This document shows positions 8,846 through 16,121 of a stretch of DNA of 64,000 bases, one piece after another. The notes beneath the pieces are model-generated. The model searched no databases, was not told the DNA's origin, and saw nothing but the letters and a program-made list of their open reading frames with translations. Made by a program: the position numbers and the translations under genes. Positions within the stretch are counted from its first letter, which is position 1; the number at the start of each line of letters is the position of its first letter. The stretch is from Anaerolineales bacterium. Lineage in GTDB: Bacteria > Chloroflexota > Anaerolineae > Anaerolineales > Villigracilaceae. The stretch spans positions 4,021,223 through 4,085,222 of the forward strand of contig JABTTV010000001.1 in NCBI GenBank assembly GCA_015075725.1. Direction: 5' to 3'.

Positions 8846-8874
8846 AGTATAACTTTTCTTTAATAATTGTTCAA
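8846..8874 (-). promoter_or_regulatory. sigma70-type promoter for the secreted Ig-like protein
   Basis: On the minus strand TTGAAC (8874-8869) and TATACT (8851-8846) are separated by exactly 17 bases. It lies about 80 bases upstream of the gene start at 8767, leaving a 5' leader that contains the ribosome binding site. Confidence 0.65.
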
Positions 8875-8946
8875 TAATGAATTCAAAACAATTTGGTGGT
8901 CAATTTTTCCCGTTTTCGTCCGTTCTTGAGACCATCCCGGCTGCAC

Positions 8947-8952
8947 TATAAT
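8947..8952 (+). promoter_or_regulatory. -10 hexamer 6 nt before dinB start
   Basis: TATAAT, six bases, then ATG 8959, and no Shine-Dalgarno sequence. TTGAGA at 8926-8931 could serve as -35 but the spacer is only 15. A leaderless dinB transcript is the simplest reading. Confidence 0.55.
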
Positions 8953-8958
8953 CACCTC

Positions 8959-10119
8959 ATGGCCCGCACGATCCTCCATCTCGACCTCGATGCGTTCTAC
9001 TGTTCCGTCGAAGAGATCCAGAATCCGCAGCTGCGCGGGAAACCATTTGCCGTTGGTGGTAAACCGGATGAACGCGGTGTGGTCGCATCCTGTTCGTATG
9101 CCGCCCGCGCATTGGGGATCCGCTCGGCCATGCCCATGTCCCGGGCTGTGCGTCTTTGTCGCGACCTGATCATCGTACCGGGTAGGCACAGACTTTACGG
9201 CGAATATTCCGAAAAGGTGATGGAAAAACTGCGGAATTTGACTCCGTTGGTGGAACAGATCTCCATCGACGAAGCCTTCCTCGACATTTCGGAACTTTCC
9301 GAATCCCCCTCGCGCCTCGCCCTGGACCTGCAAACTGCGATCCGAACCGAGCTGAATCTCCCCTCGAGTCTCGGAATCGCATCCAATAAACTCGTGGCGA
9401 AGATTGCGACGGAGGTTGGCAAGAAATCGAGCAAAAGAAAGAACGAACCGCCGTTTGGTTTTACAGTTGTCCCCGCCGGGGAAGAAGCAGAGTTTCTCGC
9501 TCCCCTCCCCGCAGACATGCTCTGGGGGGTGGGACCAAAAACGAATGCGCGGCTCGCTGAACTCGGCATCCACACGATCGGGGATATTGCCCGCTGGCCC
9601 GAAAAAGAATTGGTCAGCCTCTTTGGCGAGAACGGACGCGACCTGTGGCGTCACGCCAACGGCATTGACAACCGCCCCATCGTCACGGAATACGAAACGA
9701 AATCCGTCAGCCAGGAAACCACATTCAATGTGGATATCCGCGACGAGAAACACCTGCTCAAGACCCTGCGGGAACAATCACACGATGTTGCGCTGCAGTT
9801 ACGCAAAAACGATCTCGCCGGAAAGACAGTGAAAATAAAGATCCGCTGGCCCGATTTCACCACGCTGACAAGACAAGTCACACTGCCGACTTTAACGGAC
9901 AACGAGGACGAGATCTACCGCGCGGCGGTCAAATTGATGAACGCCGTCCGCAAGCCGGATCAAGCCGTCAGGTTGATCGGCGTCGGCGTCAGCGGAATCG
10001 GAGCTCCGGTGCGGCAACTCAGCTTATGGGATGTCGGAAGCGAAAAATCCCGGAAATTGCAAGTGGTGGTGGATGAGCTCCAGGCAAAGTACGGGAAGGA
10101 TGTCATCCGAAAAGGGTAG
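8959..10119 (+). CDS. dinB: DNA polymerase IV (Y family)
   Basis: The 386-residue product is a full-length Y-family translesion polymerase. The first catalytic motif HLDLDAFYCSVE (residues 7-18) carries the metal-binding aspartate and the steric-gate region; the second is SIDEAFLDIS with the catalytic SIDEA. The thumb helix-hairpin-helix shows as MLWGVGPKTNARLAELGIHTIGDIA and the little-finger domain follows. It would copy past damaged bases during stress with low fidelity. There is no beta-clamp motif at the very end that I can be sure of, although QLSLWD near residue 358 fits a clamp-binding sequence. It is monocistronic, with a palindrome downstream. Confidence 0.95.
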   Translation: MARTILHLDLDAFYCSVEEIQNPQLRGKPFAVGGKPDERGVVASCSYAARALGIRSAMPMSRAVRLCRDLIIVPGRHRLYGEYSEKVMEKLRNLTPLVEQISIDEAFLDISELSESPSRLALDLQTAIRTELNLPSSLGIASNKLVAKIATEVGKKSSKRKNEPPFGFTVVPAGEEAEFLAPLPADMLWGVGPKTNARLAELGIHTIGDIARWPEKELVSLFGENGRDLWRHANGIDNRPIVTEYETKSVSQETTFNVDIRDEKHLLKTLREQSHDVALQLRKNDLAGKTVKIKIRWPDFTTLTRQVTLPTLTDNEDEIYRAAVKLMNAVRKPDQAVRLIGVGVSGIGAPVRQLSLWDVGSEKSRKLQVVVDELQAKYGKDVIRKG

Positions 10120-10140
10120 GAAGGTTAGTATTTTCGTCTG

Positions 10141-10171
10141 CGGGTATATGTCATGATTTGACATATACCCG
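10141..10171. promoter_or_regulatory. 13-bp perfect palindrome before a WYL regulator gene
   Basis: CGGGTATATGTCA at 10141-10153 and its exact complement at 10159-10171 around a five-base centre. It lies 27 bases before the regulator start and 22 bases after dinB. It is too AT-rich in its core and has no long T-run behind it, so an operator for the adjacent regulator is more likely than a terminator, but both are possible. Confidence 0.5.
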
Positions 10172-10197
10172 CTTTATATTTCTCAAGGATGTGACAC

Positions 10198-11151
10198 ATG
10201 CACACCACAGCCACCCGCCTCATCACGCTTATTTTCCTCCTGCAAAACCAGCCCAACCAGAAAGCGTCGGCACTGGCAGAGAAATTGGGCGTGTCCCTGC
10301 GCACCGTCCACCGATATTTCGAGATGCTCGATGAAATGGGAATCCCAGTCTATTCGGAGCGTGGACCGTACGGCGGATTCTCGCTCGTGCGCGGATACAA
10401 AATGCCGCCGCTGGTTTTCACATTGGAAGAAGCCGTAGCCGTGGTACTCGGAACGGGTCTGGTGCGGGAATTGTGGGGCGACCTATATCGTGATGCCGCT
10501 CAAGGCGCGCTTGCAAAACTGGAAAACCTATTGCCCGAAGAACAGGCGCGTGAAGTGGCATGGGCGCGCGGGTCGCTGGTTGCCACCGGTATGCACCGCG
10601 CCGATTTGAAGGCGCAGACGCCCGTCCTCGAAAAACTCCGCCGCGCCATCCGCGAAAGCCGAAGCGTGGAAATGAATTACCAAAGCAGCCAGGTGCCGCA
10701 TCCTGCAAAGCGCGGACTCGACCCATATGCGCTCGTCCATCGCTGGGGCTGGTGGTACGTCATCGGCTTCTGCCATGTGCATAAAGAAGTCCGCACCTTC
10801 CGTGTCGATCGGATCGCCGAAGTTTCGTTGTCGGTGACATCCTTCACCAAACCCGCTGATTTCGATTTGCAAGATTATCTCAAGAATGAAATGCAGGCAC
10901 AACCCCAGATCACCGCCCTCCTGCGCTTTGAAGCGGAATTCGCCAATCTGGTCGCGGGCAATCAATCCTACTGGCGCACCGTCGAGCCGCAAGCGGATGG
11001 CTCGGTGAAGGTCACATTCCATGCGCCCACGCTCGAATGGGCGGCGAGTTCCGCGTTGATGTATGGCCCAGCGGTGGAGGTATTGGAACCGACGGAGTTG
11101 CGAACGATGGTGGCAGAATGGCTTGAAGAAACCAAAAGTAAATATGGCTGA
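10198..11151 (+). CDS. HTH transcriptional regulator with WYL domain (YafY type)
   Basis: The 317-residue protein has an N-terminal winged helix (ATRLITLIFLLQ ... SALAEKLGVSLRTVHRYFEML) followed by the YGGFSLV wing common to this family. The WYL domain spans roughly 145-230 (MNYQSSQ..., YALVHRWGWWYVIGFC, RTFRVDRI), and a C-terminal extension ends the chain. WYL domains sense nucleic acid or small ligands. A ribosome binding site AAGGA lies at 10185-10189. It probably binds the palindrome in front of its own gene and may control the hydrolase gene that follows 15 bases later. Confidence 0.9.
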   Translation: MHTTATRLITLIFLLQNQPNQKASALAEKLGVSLRTVHRYFEMLDEMGIPVYSERGPYGGFSLVRGYKMPPLVFTLEEAVAVVLGTGLVRELWGDLYRDAAQGALAKLENLLPEEQAREVAWARGSLVATGMHRADLKAQTPVLEKLRRAIRESRSVEMNYQSSQVPHPAKRGLDPYALVHRWGWWYVIGFCHVHKEVRTFRVDRIAEVSLSVTSFTKPADFDLQDYLKNEMQAQPQITALLRFEAEFANLVAGNQSYWRTVEPQADGSVKVTFHAPTLEWAASSALMYGPAVEVLEPTELRTMVAEWLEETKSKYG

Positions 11152-11166
11152 TAAAAAGGAAAGATC

Positions 11167-12240
11167 ATGAAACGAAAATTTTTATTCATCACTTTGGGAG
11201 TCATTCTCTCTGTGATAATTCTTGTTCTGGGCGGGATTTGGTACATGTCCACCCAGCCGTTGTATATGCCGGGCATGGTACGGAGCGAAAAAAACCTGAA
11301 CGCGCCGCTCACACCGCCGGAACAACTGCAAAACTCCGAAACCTGGCTCGTCGAGCCGGGGATCGAACTTCATCACTTTGTCGTTGGAGATGGCCGTAAT
11401 GTGCTTGTCATTCACGGCGGACCCGGTTTGCCCTTCCTCGAACCCATGAGCGGACTCGCGCCGCTAACCGGTGAATTTCAATTTCACTACTACGACCAAC
11501 GCGGCTGCGGAGAATCCACCAGACCGATCGACCGTTTCGAGTCTCAGAACATGTATGAAAACATGATAATACTCGACAAAACCCTCGGATTGGGCGCACA
11601 GATCGCGGACATCGAACGCATCCGACAGATTCTGGGGGACGACAAATTGATCCTCATCGGTCATTCGTGGGGTGGATTCCTCGCCTCGCTCTACGCGGCT
11701 GAATTCCCAGATCATGTCGAGGCACTGATCCTGATCTCCCCAGCTAATATGATGGTCATGCCGCAGCCGGATGAAGAAAGCGACTTGTTCACCTCGGTGC
11801 GAGAAAAGCTCCCCGCCGATCAACAAGCCGAGTTCGATGAATTCATGGCGGAGTACATGGATTTCAACACGCTCTTCCAAAAATCGGAAGAAGACCTGGT
11901 GGCAATGAACGAGCAATATGGGGAGTATTACATCCAGGTGGTGGATGTCCCTGTCCAGACCCCGCCTCAGGGAAGATCCGGCGGATGGATGGTGTGGGCG
12001 CAATACGTCAGCATGGGGCAGCGGCATGACTACCGCGATGCGTTGAAGGCTGTCACCGCCCCCGTGCTGGTCATCCACGGCACAAACGACCTGCAAAGCG
12101 AAGCCGCCAGCCGCATTTATCAAGAGGCAATCCCCAATGCCGAATTTGTCGTGATCGAAAGCGCAAGTCACTTCTCTTTCGAAGAACAGCCGGATGAATT
12201 TGCCAAGATCGTCGCGGACTTTCTTTCCGTGGTGAAATAA
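11167..12240 (+). CDS. membrane-anchored alpha/beta hydrolase, proline iminopeptidase-like
   Basis: A 357-residue S33-type hydrolase. Residues 4-26 form a signal anchor. The oxyanion motif HGGPG begins at His83, the nucleophile elbow GHSWGG places Ser at 167, and a charge relay is completed by Asp308 (GTNDL) and His335 (SASHFS). This combination is typical of proline iminopeptidases and related epoxide-hydrolase-like enzymes that remove N-terminal residues from peptides or act on small amides. It is preceded by AAAAGGAAAG and follows the WYL regulator, hence possible regulation by it. The anchoring suggests action outside the cytoplasm. Confidence 0.85.
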   Translation: MKRKFLFITLGVILSVIILVLGGIWYMSTQPLYMPGMVRSEKNLNAPLTPPEQLQNSETWLVEPGIELHHFVVGDGRNVLVIHGGPGLPFLEPMSGLAPLTGEFQFHYYDQRGCGESTRPIDRFESQNMYENMIILDKTLGLGAQIADIERIRQILGDDKLILIGHSWGGFLASLYAAEFPDHVEALILISPANMMVMPQPDEESDLFTSVREKLPADQQAEFDEFMAEYMDFNTLFQKSEEDLVAMNEQYGEYYIQVVDVPVQTPPQGRSGGWMVWAQYVSMGQRHDYRDALKAVTAPVLVIHGTNDLQSEAASRIYQEAIPNAEFVVIESASHFSFEEQPDEFAKIVADFLSVVK

Positions 12241-12250
12241 AAGAGGTAAC

Positions 12251-13054
12251 ATGAAAGTAAGATTTGAGATCAAAACCGTAAATGCAGGTAACATTGACGA
12301 GTCCGGCTTCTTTTGCTACATGAGCAAGCGCAAGGAACCGGGCTACAAACAAAAACGCGACTGGCTCGAATCGCGATTCACAGAAGGCATGAAGATCAAG
12401 GTCATTCACGAGACCGGCGGGCGCGACACAGCCTTCATCGAATACATCCCCGGCGAGTTTGCCTGGCGCGCGGTCAAGGCGAAAGGATATATGTTCATCC
12501 ACTGCCTTTGGGTGGTGGGAAAAGGCAAAGGCAAGGGCTACGGCAAAGTCCTGATCGATGAATGTATCAAGGATGCCCATGCGCAAAAGCTGAAAGGGGT
12601 AGCCATGCTCACCAGCAGTCTCACCTGGCTGGCTGGAAGGGAAATCTTTGAACGCAACGGATTCACGGAAGTGGCTTCGGCGCCGCCATCGTTTCAATTG
12701 ATGGTTGATCGGTTCGAATCCACCCCTTCGACCGCGCTCAGGACGGGCTCTAAGCCGACTCTGCCCAGTGACTGGGATGCACGCGCCAAAGCCTTCGGTC
12801 GCGGGTTGACGATCATCCGCACGCCGCAATGTCCCTACATCGAAAATGGCACGTATGCCATCCTGACCTTTGCAGAGTCGCGCGGTATCGAAGCCAAAGT
12901 GGTCGAATTGAAAACGGCGAAGGAAGTGCAGGAACGTTCTCCATTCGCATATGGCGTCTTTGGCACGGTTTTGGACGGCAAGCCGCTCGCCTATCAATAC
13001 CTGCTCGAAAAAGATTTCGATAAACTGCTGCAGGAAAGAAACAACGGAGGTTGA
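12251..13054 (+). CDS. GNAT acetyltransferase with C-terminal YoaP domain
   Basis: The 267-residue protein has a GNAT domain (strand VVGKGKGKGYGKVLIDECI is the acetyl-CoA loop, about residues 90-107) and a YoaP-like C-terminal region starting near GLTIIRTPQCPYIE. Function of YoaP proteins is not established. An odd stretch of about ten residues around STPSTALRTGSK lies between the two domains; its DNA, 12721-12755, matches the kind of short interspersed palindrome (CCTTCGACCGCGCTCAGG) common in these genomes, so a repeat seems to have inserted in frame. The stop is next to the start of the GyrI-like gene. Confidence 0.8.
   Translation: MKVRFEIKTVNAGNIDESGFFCYMSKRKEPGYKQKRDWLESRFTEGMKIKVIHETGGRDTAFIEYIPGEFAWRAVKAKGYMFIHCLWVVGKGKGKGYGKVLIDECIKDAHAQKLKGVAMLTSSLTWLAGREIFERNGFTEVASAPPSFQLMVDRFESTPSTALRTGSKPTLPSDWDARAKAFGRGLTIIRTPQCPYIENGTYAILTFAESRGIEAKVVELKTAKEVQERSPFAYGVFGTVLDGKPLAYQYLLEKDFDKLLQERNNGG
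12721..12755. repeat. interspersed repeat inside the GNAT/YoaP gene
   Basis: The core CCTTCGACCGCGCTCAGGA resembles the CTTCGAC-GCTCAG repeats found between genes in many bacterial genomes. Here it lies within a reading frame and adds about ten low-complexity residues between two domains without a frameshift. Confidence 0.4.
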
Positions 13055-13055
13055 C

Positions 13056-13703
13056 ATGAAAGTCCTTGACCTAAAAAAACAGTACAAACCGCTCTACCAG
13101 CCCTCGGCGAAGAAGATCGAGGCGCTCCATGTACCAAACCTACAATTTGTCATGATCGACGGTTTTATCGAGAAGGGATCAGAACCGGGCAAGTCACCTG
13201 CCTTTGCAGAGGCGACTCAGGCACTGTACAACCTATCGTATACGCTCAAGTTCATGTTCAAGAAGCGCAAGACGAACGCCATCGATTATCCGGTCATGGC
13301 ATTGGAAGGTTTGTGGTGGGTGGAGGACGGCAACTTTGACATCTTCAGAAAAGATAACTGGTTCTACACATTGATGATCATGCAGCCAGACATTGTCACT
13401 CCGGAGATATTCGGGGAAGCACGCGAACAAGTTCGCAAGAAGAGAGGCGGGACAGATGCTCTCAATAAAGCGCGGTTGACCCACTTCGAGGAAGGTTTGT
13501 GCGTTCAAACCATGCACATCGGACCCTACGCCACCGAACCCGCAACCATCGACCGGATGAAGGAGTTCATGGTAGAGAATGGGCTCAAGGATAGCGTCGG
13601 ACCGATTGGCGGCAAGCATCACGAAATTTACATGAGCGACCCGCGCAAGGCTGCGCCGGAAAATATGAAGACCGTATTGAGACACCCGGTTGTAAAGATA
13701 TAA
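13056..13703 (+). CDS. GyrI-like small-molecule-binding protein
   Basis: ATG 13056 follows ACGGAGG and lies one base after the previous stop. The 215-residue product matches stand-alone GyrI-like (SOUL/BacI-related) proteins: VPNLQFVMIDGFIEKG near the N-terminus, a central ALEGLWWVEDGNF loop and the final ... HMHIGPYATEPATIDRM region followed by KHHEIYMSDPRK. These proteins bind cationic or hydrophobic ligands; some hydrolyse cyclopropanes or epoxides. It sits in an operon with the GNAT/YoaP gene, consistent with a detoxification or modification role, which is inference. Confidence 0.85.
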   Translation: MKVLDLKKQYKPLYQPSAKKIEALHVPNLQFVMIDGFIEKGSEPGKSPAFAEATQALYNLSYTLKFMFKKRKTNAIDYPVMALEGLWWVEDGNFDIFRKDNWFYTLMIMQPDIVTPEIFGEAREQVRKKRGGTDALNKARLTHFEEGLCVQTMHIGPYATEPATIDRMKEFMVENGLKDSVGPIGGKHHEIYMSDPRKAAPENMKTVLRHPVVKI

Positions 13704-13704
13704 T
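13699..13704 (+). promoter_or_regulatory. -10 hexamer inside the preceding gene end
   Basis: TATAAT overlaps the stop codon of the GyrI-like gene and ends six bases before ATG 13711. No Shine-Dalgarno sequence precedes that start, so the next gene may have its own leaderless transcript as well as reading through from the operon. Confidence 0.5.
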
Positions 13705-13710
13705 CGGGGC

Positions 13711-14130
13711 ATGACGGTAAAATCCTTAACCATTCATTTGTCTGCACGGGGAAATGCAGATATTCACGATATCACCGATCAGGTCGCCAGCCAGGTCGCG
13801 CGAAGCGGGATCACGAACGGGATTGTAACGATCTTCTGCCAATCTTCCACAAGCGGCGTGACGACCATCGAATACGAAGCCGGTGCGCTGAGCGACCTGA
13901 AACGCCTCTTCGATGAGATCATCCCGCCAAATCGCGAGTATGCCCACAACTCGAGGTGGGGCGACGGAAATGGTCACAGCCATGTACGCGCCAGCATGCT
14001 TGGTCCTTCATTAACCATTCCCTTCATTGCCAGGCGCCTGACACTCGGTACCTGGCAGCAGATCATCTTCGTGGATTTCGATAACAAACCCCGCAAAAGG
14101 GAGCTGGTCTTGCAGGTGATCGGAGAATAA
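13711..14130 (+). CDS. YjbQ family protein (UPF0047)
   Basis: A 139-residue protein of the YjbQ family. The family pattern is clear: ITNGIVTIFCQSSTSGVTTIEYE, then HNSRWGDGNGHSHVRASMLGPSLTIP in the second half, ending with strand QQIIFVDFDNKPRKRELVLQVIGE. The conserved His residues line a metal/phosphate site in solved structures, and a side activity as thiamine-phosphate synthase is known for the E. coli member; the physiological role is unsettled. The start is fixed by the ATG six bases after TATAAT. Confidence 0.9.
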   Translation: MTVKSLTIHLSARGNADIHDITDQVASQVARSGITNGIVTIFCQSSTSGVTTIEYEAGALSDLKRLFDEIIPPNREYAHNSRWGDGNGHSHVRASMLGPSLTIPFIARRLTLGTWQQIIFVDFDNKPRKRELVLQVIGE

Positions 14131-14131
14131 A

Positions 14132-14491
14132 ATGAACTGTTTCTACCATCCGGCTGACCCCGCTGTCGGCATCTGTAAATACTGTCAGCGCGGGCTTTGC
14201 TCCGACTGCGCCGCCGTTGTGGACGATGTGCTTGCCTGTAAAAACCGCCACGAGGAGGAAACTCACAAACTGGAAAAACTAACCGCCCGCAATCTATTCC
14301 AATCGGAACGCGTCGGCTTGGTTTACATGCGCAATGCTATTTTTTACGGGCTGGTCGGTGCGGCGTTTGCGGGTTTCGGCGTGTGGCAGTTGAAGTGGCT
14401 CGGCTTGCAGGCTGCTCTCTTCATTGCTTTGGGTGCATTCCTGCTGTATGCAGCTGTTGCCAATTATCTGGAGGGAAGGAAATACAAATAA
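14132..14491 (+). CDS. membrane protein with N-terminal B-box-like zinc site
   Basis: A 119-residue protein, one base behind the YjbQ stop. Residues 3-41 carry a Cys/His cluster (C-x2-H, CKYC, CSDC, then ACKNRH) like a minimal B-box zinc finger. Two hydrophobic helices follow at about 67-87 and 90-112. The protein is therefore probably a membrane-bound zinc module with the finger in the cytoplasm. Proteins of this make-up are found in many bacteria but no function is known. It is likely cotranscribed with YjbQ. Confidence 0.75.
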   Translation: MNCFYHPADPAVGICKYCQRGLCSDCAAVVDDVLACKNRHEEETHKLEKLTARNLFQSERVGLVYMRNAIFYGLVGAAFAGFGVWQLKWLGLQAALFIALGAFLLYAAVANYLEGRKYK

Positions 14492-14550
14492 CCCGCAACT
14501 CTTTTCGTTTGCCTGCGTAAAGCAAGTAGATATTACGAAAGGAGCGAACA

Positions 14551-14742
14551 ATGAGCGATATTAAAGTACTCACGCGGAGCAAATCCAACCGCATGATCGC
14601 GGGTGTCTGTGCCGGTTTGGGCGACTATCTCAACATCGACCCCACCGTCGTCCGGCTGTTATTCGTGCTGGGATTCTTTACCTTCAACGGCGCCATGCTG
14701 CTGGTCTATCTCATCATGGCGATCGTCACCCCCGAACAATAA
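14551..14742 (+). CDS. PspC domain protein
   Basis: A 63-residue PspC-type protein: RSKSNRMIAGVCAGLGDYLNID, then TVVRLLFVLGFFTF and a membrane helix to MAIVTPEQ. An excellent ribosome binding site AAAGGAG lies at 14539-14545. PspC proteins are single-pass membrane proteins that in E. coli help sense envelope stress; this short form lacks the leucine-zipper tail and no PspA or PspB is nearby, so its partner is unknown. Confidence 0.9.
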   Translation: MSDIKVLTRSKSNRMIAGVCAGLGDYLNIDPTVVRLLFVLGFFTFNGAMLLVYLIMAIVTPEQ

Positions 14743-14746
14743 ATCT

Positions 14747-14773
14747 GTAGGGGCGGGGTAATCCCGCCCCTAC
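14747..14773. terminator. palindrome acting as bidirectional terminator
   Basis: GTAGGGGCGGG (14747-14757) and its complement (14763-14773) around GTAAT, followed by CTTTT on the plus strand. It ends the pspC transcript and lies a few bases from the end of the leftward exporter operon. The sequence is also typical of short intergenic repeats. Confidence 0.7.
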
Positions 14774-14777
14774 CTTT

Positions 14778-15683
14778 TCATCTCGCCAATGCCAAAAAGA
14801 CATCCTCCAGGGTGGGCTCCCCTCTCTCGATTTTTTCCACCTGAATTTTTTTCTTTCTCAATAAGTTTTGCATCGCCTCATCGCTGACCCGTTGGCTGAT
14901 GACCCGTAAATGGTCCCCCGCCAACCCGACGCGTTCCACGCCTTCCAGCTCATGCAGGTGTTCCAATCCCTGCTCGAGCGGATGCGCAAACACTTCCCAC
15001 ACATCGCCTTTGATAACGGACTTCTTCAAATTCGTCGGCGTATCCATCGCCAGCAGTTTGCCGTCGCGCATCACACCGACGCGTTCGCAGTATTCGGCTT
15101 CGTCCATGTAGTGTGTGGTGACGAAGATGGTCACGCCATTTTCGGCGAGTTGATAGATCAAATCCCAGAAGGCACGGCGGGCTGTGGGGTCGACTCCCGA
15201 TGTGGGTTCGTCAAGGAAGAGCAACCTGGGTTGATGGACAAGCGCGATGGCAAGCGCCAGCCGCTGTCGCCAGCCGGTGGAGAGATCCCTCGTCAGCGTG
15301 GATTCATGCCCGGTAAGGCCGACCAGTTCCAACGTCTGCGTGATGCGGTCTTTATCCGTAATGCCATAGACGCCACCGTAGAAGGTCAGGTTTTCCAATG
15401 TCGTCAGGTCGTCGTAAATCGCAAACTTCTGCGACATGTACCCCACCCGCGCGCGGACTTCCTCGCTCTGGCGGACGACATCATAGCCAAGCACCGTCGC
15501 CTCGCCTTCGCTGGGCGCAAGCAGACCCAACAGCATGCGGATGGTGGTGGTCTTGCCAGAACCGTTGGGTCCGAGATAGCCGACCACCTCGCCTTCGTTC
15601 ACTTCGAAGTTGAGGTGATCCACCGCGGTGAAATCGCCGAAGCGCCGCGTGAGATTTTCGACGTAGATGACAGGTAAGGACAT
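14778..15683 (-). CDS. ABC exporter ATPase, second of a pair
   Basis: A 301-residue ABC ATPase. Walker A is GPNGSGKTT; the signature is LSTGWRQRLALA instead of the usual LSGGQ; Walker B is LLFLDEPTSGVDP; the switch histidine is present (VTTHYMDEAEYCERV). It begins directly after the stop of the SRPBCC gene with no gap. Taken with the other ATPase of the operon (16118-17128), the pattern is that of a heterodimer with one good and one degenerate site: this protein supplies the good H-loop and the poor signature. It is the last gene of the operon, ending close to a palindromic terminator. Confidence 0.9.
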   Translation of the reverse strand: MSLPVIYVENLTRRFGDFTAVDHLNFEVNEGEVVGYLGPNGSGKTTTIRMLLGLLAPSEGEATVLGYDVVRQSEEVRARVGYMSQKFAIYDDLTTLENLTFYGGVYGITDKDRITQTLELVGLTGHESTLTRDLSTGWRQRLALAIALVHQPRLLFLDEPTSGVDPTARRAFWDLIYQLAENGVTIFVTTHYMDEAEYCERVGVMRDGKLLAMDTPTNLKKSVIKGDVWEVFAHPLEQGLEHLHELEGVERVGLAGDHLRVISQRVSDEAMQNLLRKKKIQVEKIERGEPTLEDVFLALAR

Positions 15684-16121
15684 TTACGCTCCCTTTTCAA
15701 GGACAGTTTTCAGGCGGGCAAGGTTTTCTTCCATCATGGCTTTGACACGACCCGCAAGCACGCCTTCGGCAAGTTTGAACAAACCCCCAGGGTTGCCCTG
15801 CGCATTAAGATTGATCTTCGTGCCCGTGCCGACGGTCTTGAAAGAAAGCGTGATGTTGACCTGCATGGGTCCGGCATTGATCTGAAAACCGCATTTCGTA
15901 TCAGGCTCATAAGCGGTGATCTGCATTTCGCCTTCGATGCGGCGTCCCATCATTTCGCCAATGCTTTTGAATTTTGTCCCTGTGCCCACTGCGCCCGGCG
16001 TAACCTGTTCCAAACCTACAACAGCGGAGTTCCATTTCGACATGTTATTGGGGTTGGCAACAAATGCAAAGACATCCTTTTGAGGACGGTCGATCAATGC
16101 GTTTAAATCGAGGTTAATCAT
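15684..16121 (-). CDS. SRPBCC family protein (START-like ligand-binding fold)
   Basis: The 145-residue protein has the SRPBCC layout: an initial strand and helix (LNALIDRPQKDVFAFVANPNNMSKWNS), central strands ending at TKFKSIGEMMGRRIEGEMQITAYEPDTKCGF, and the long C-terminal helix GVLAGRVKAMMEENLARLKTVLEKG. Such proteins bind hydrophobic ligands. Its position between the two exporter ATPases, touching one and overlapping the other (ATGA), suggests a ligand-handling or tolerance role in the same process. That is inference. Confidence 0.85.
   Translation of the reverse strand: MINLDLNALIDRPQKDVFAFVANPNNMSKWNSAVVGLEQVTPGAVGTGTKFKSIGEMMGRRIEGEMQITAYEPDTKCGFQINAGPMQVNITLSFKTVGTGTKINLNAQGNPGGLFKLAEGVLAGRVKAMMEENLARLKTVLEKGA

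Noticed and set aside
8860..9777. 305-codon leftward frame inside dinB
   Set aside because: Antisense to conserved polymerase motifs; composition typical of shadow frames.
12071..13087. 338-codon leftward frame across the hydrolase and GNAT/YoaP genes
   Set aside because: It spans two unrelated genes on the other strand and has no start signal.
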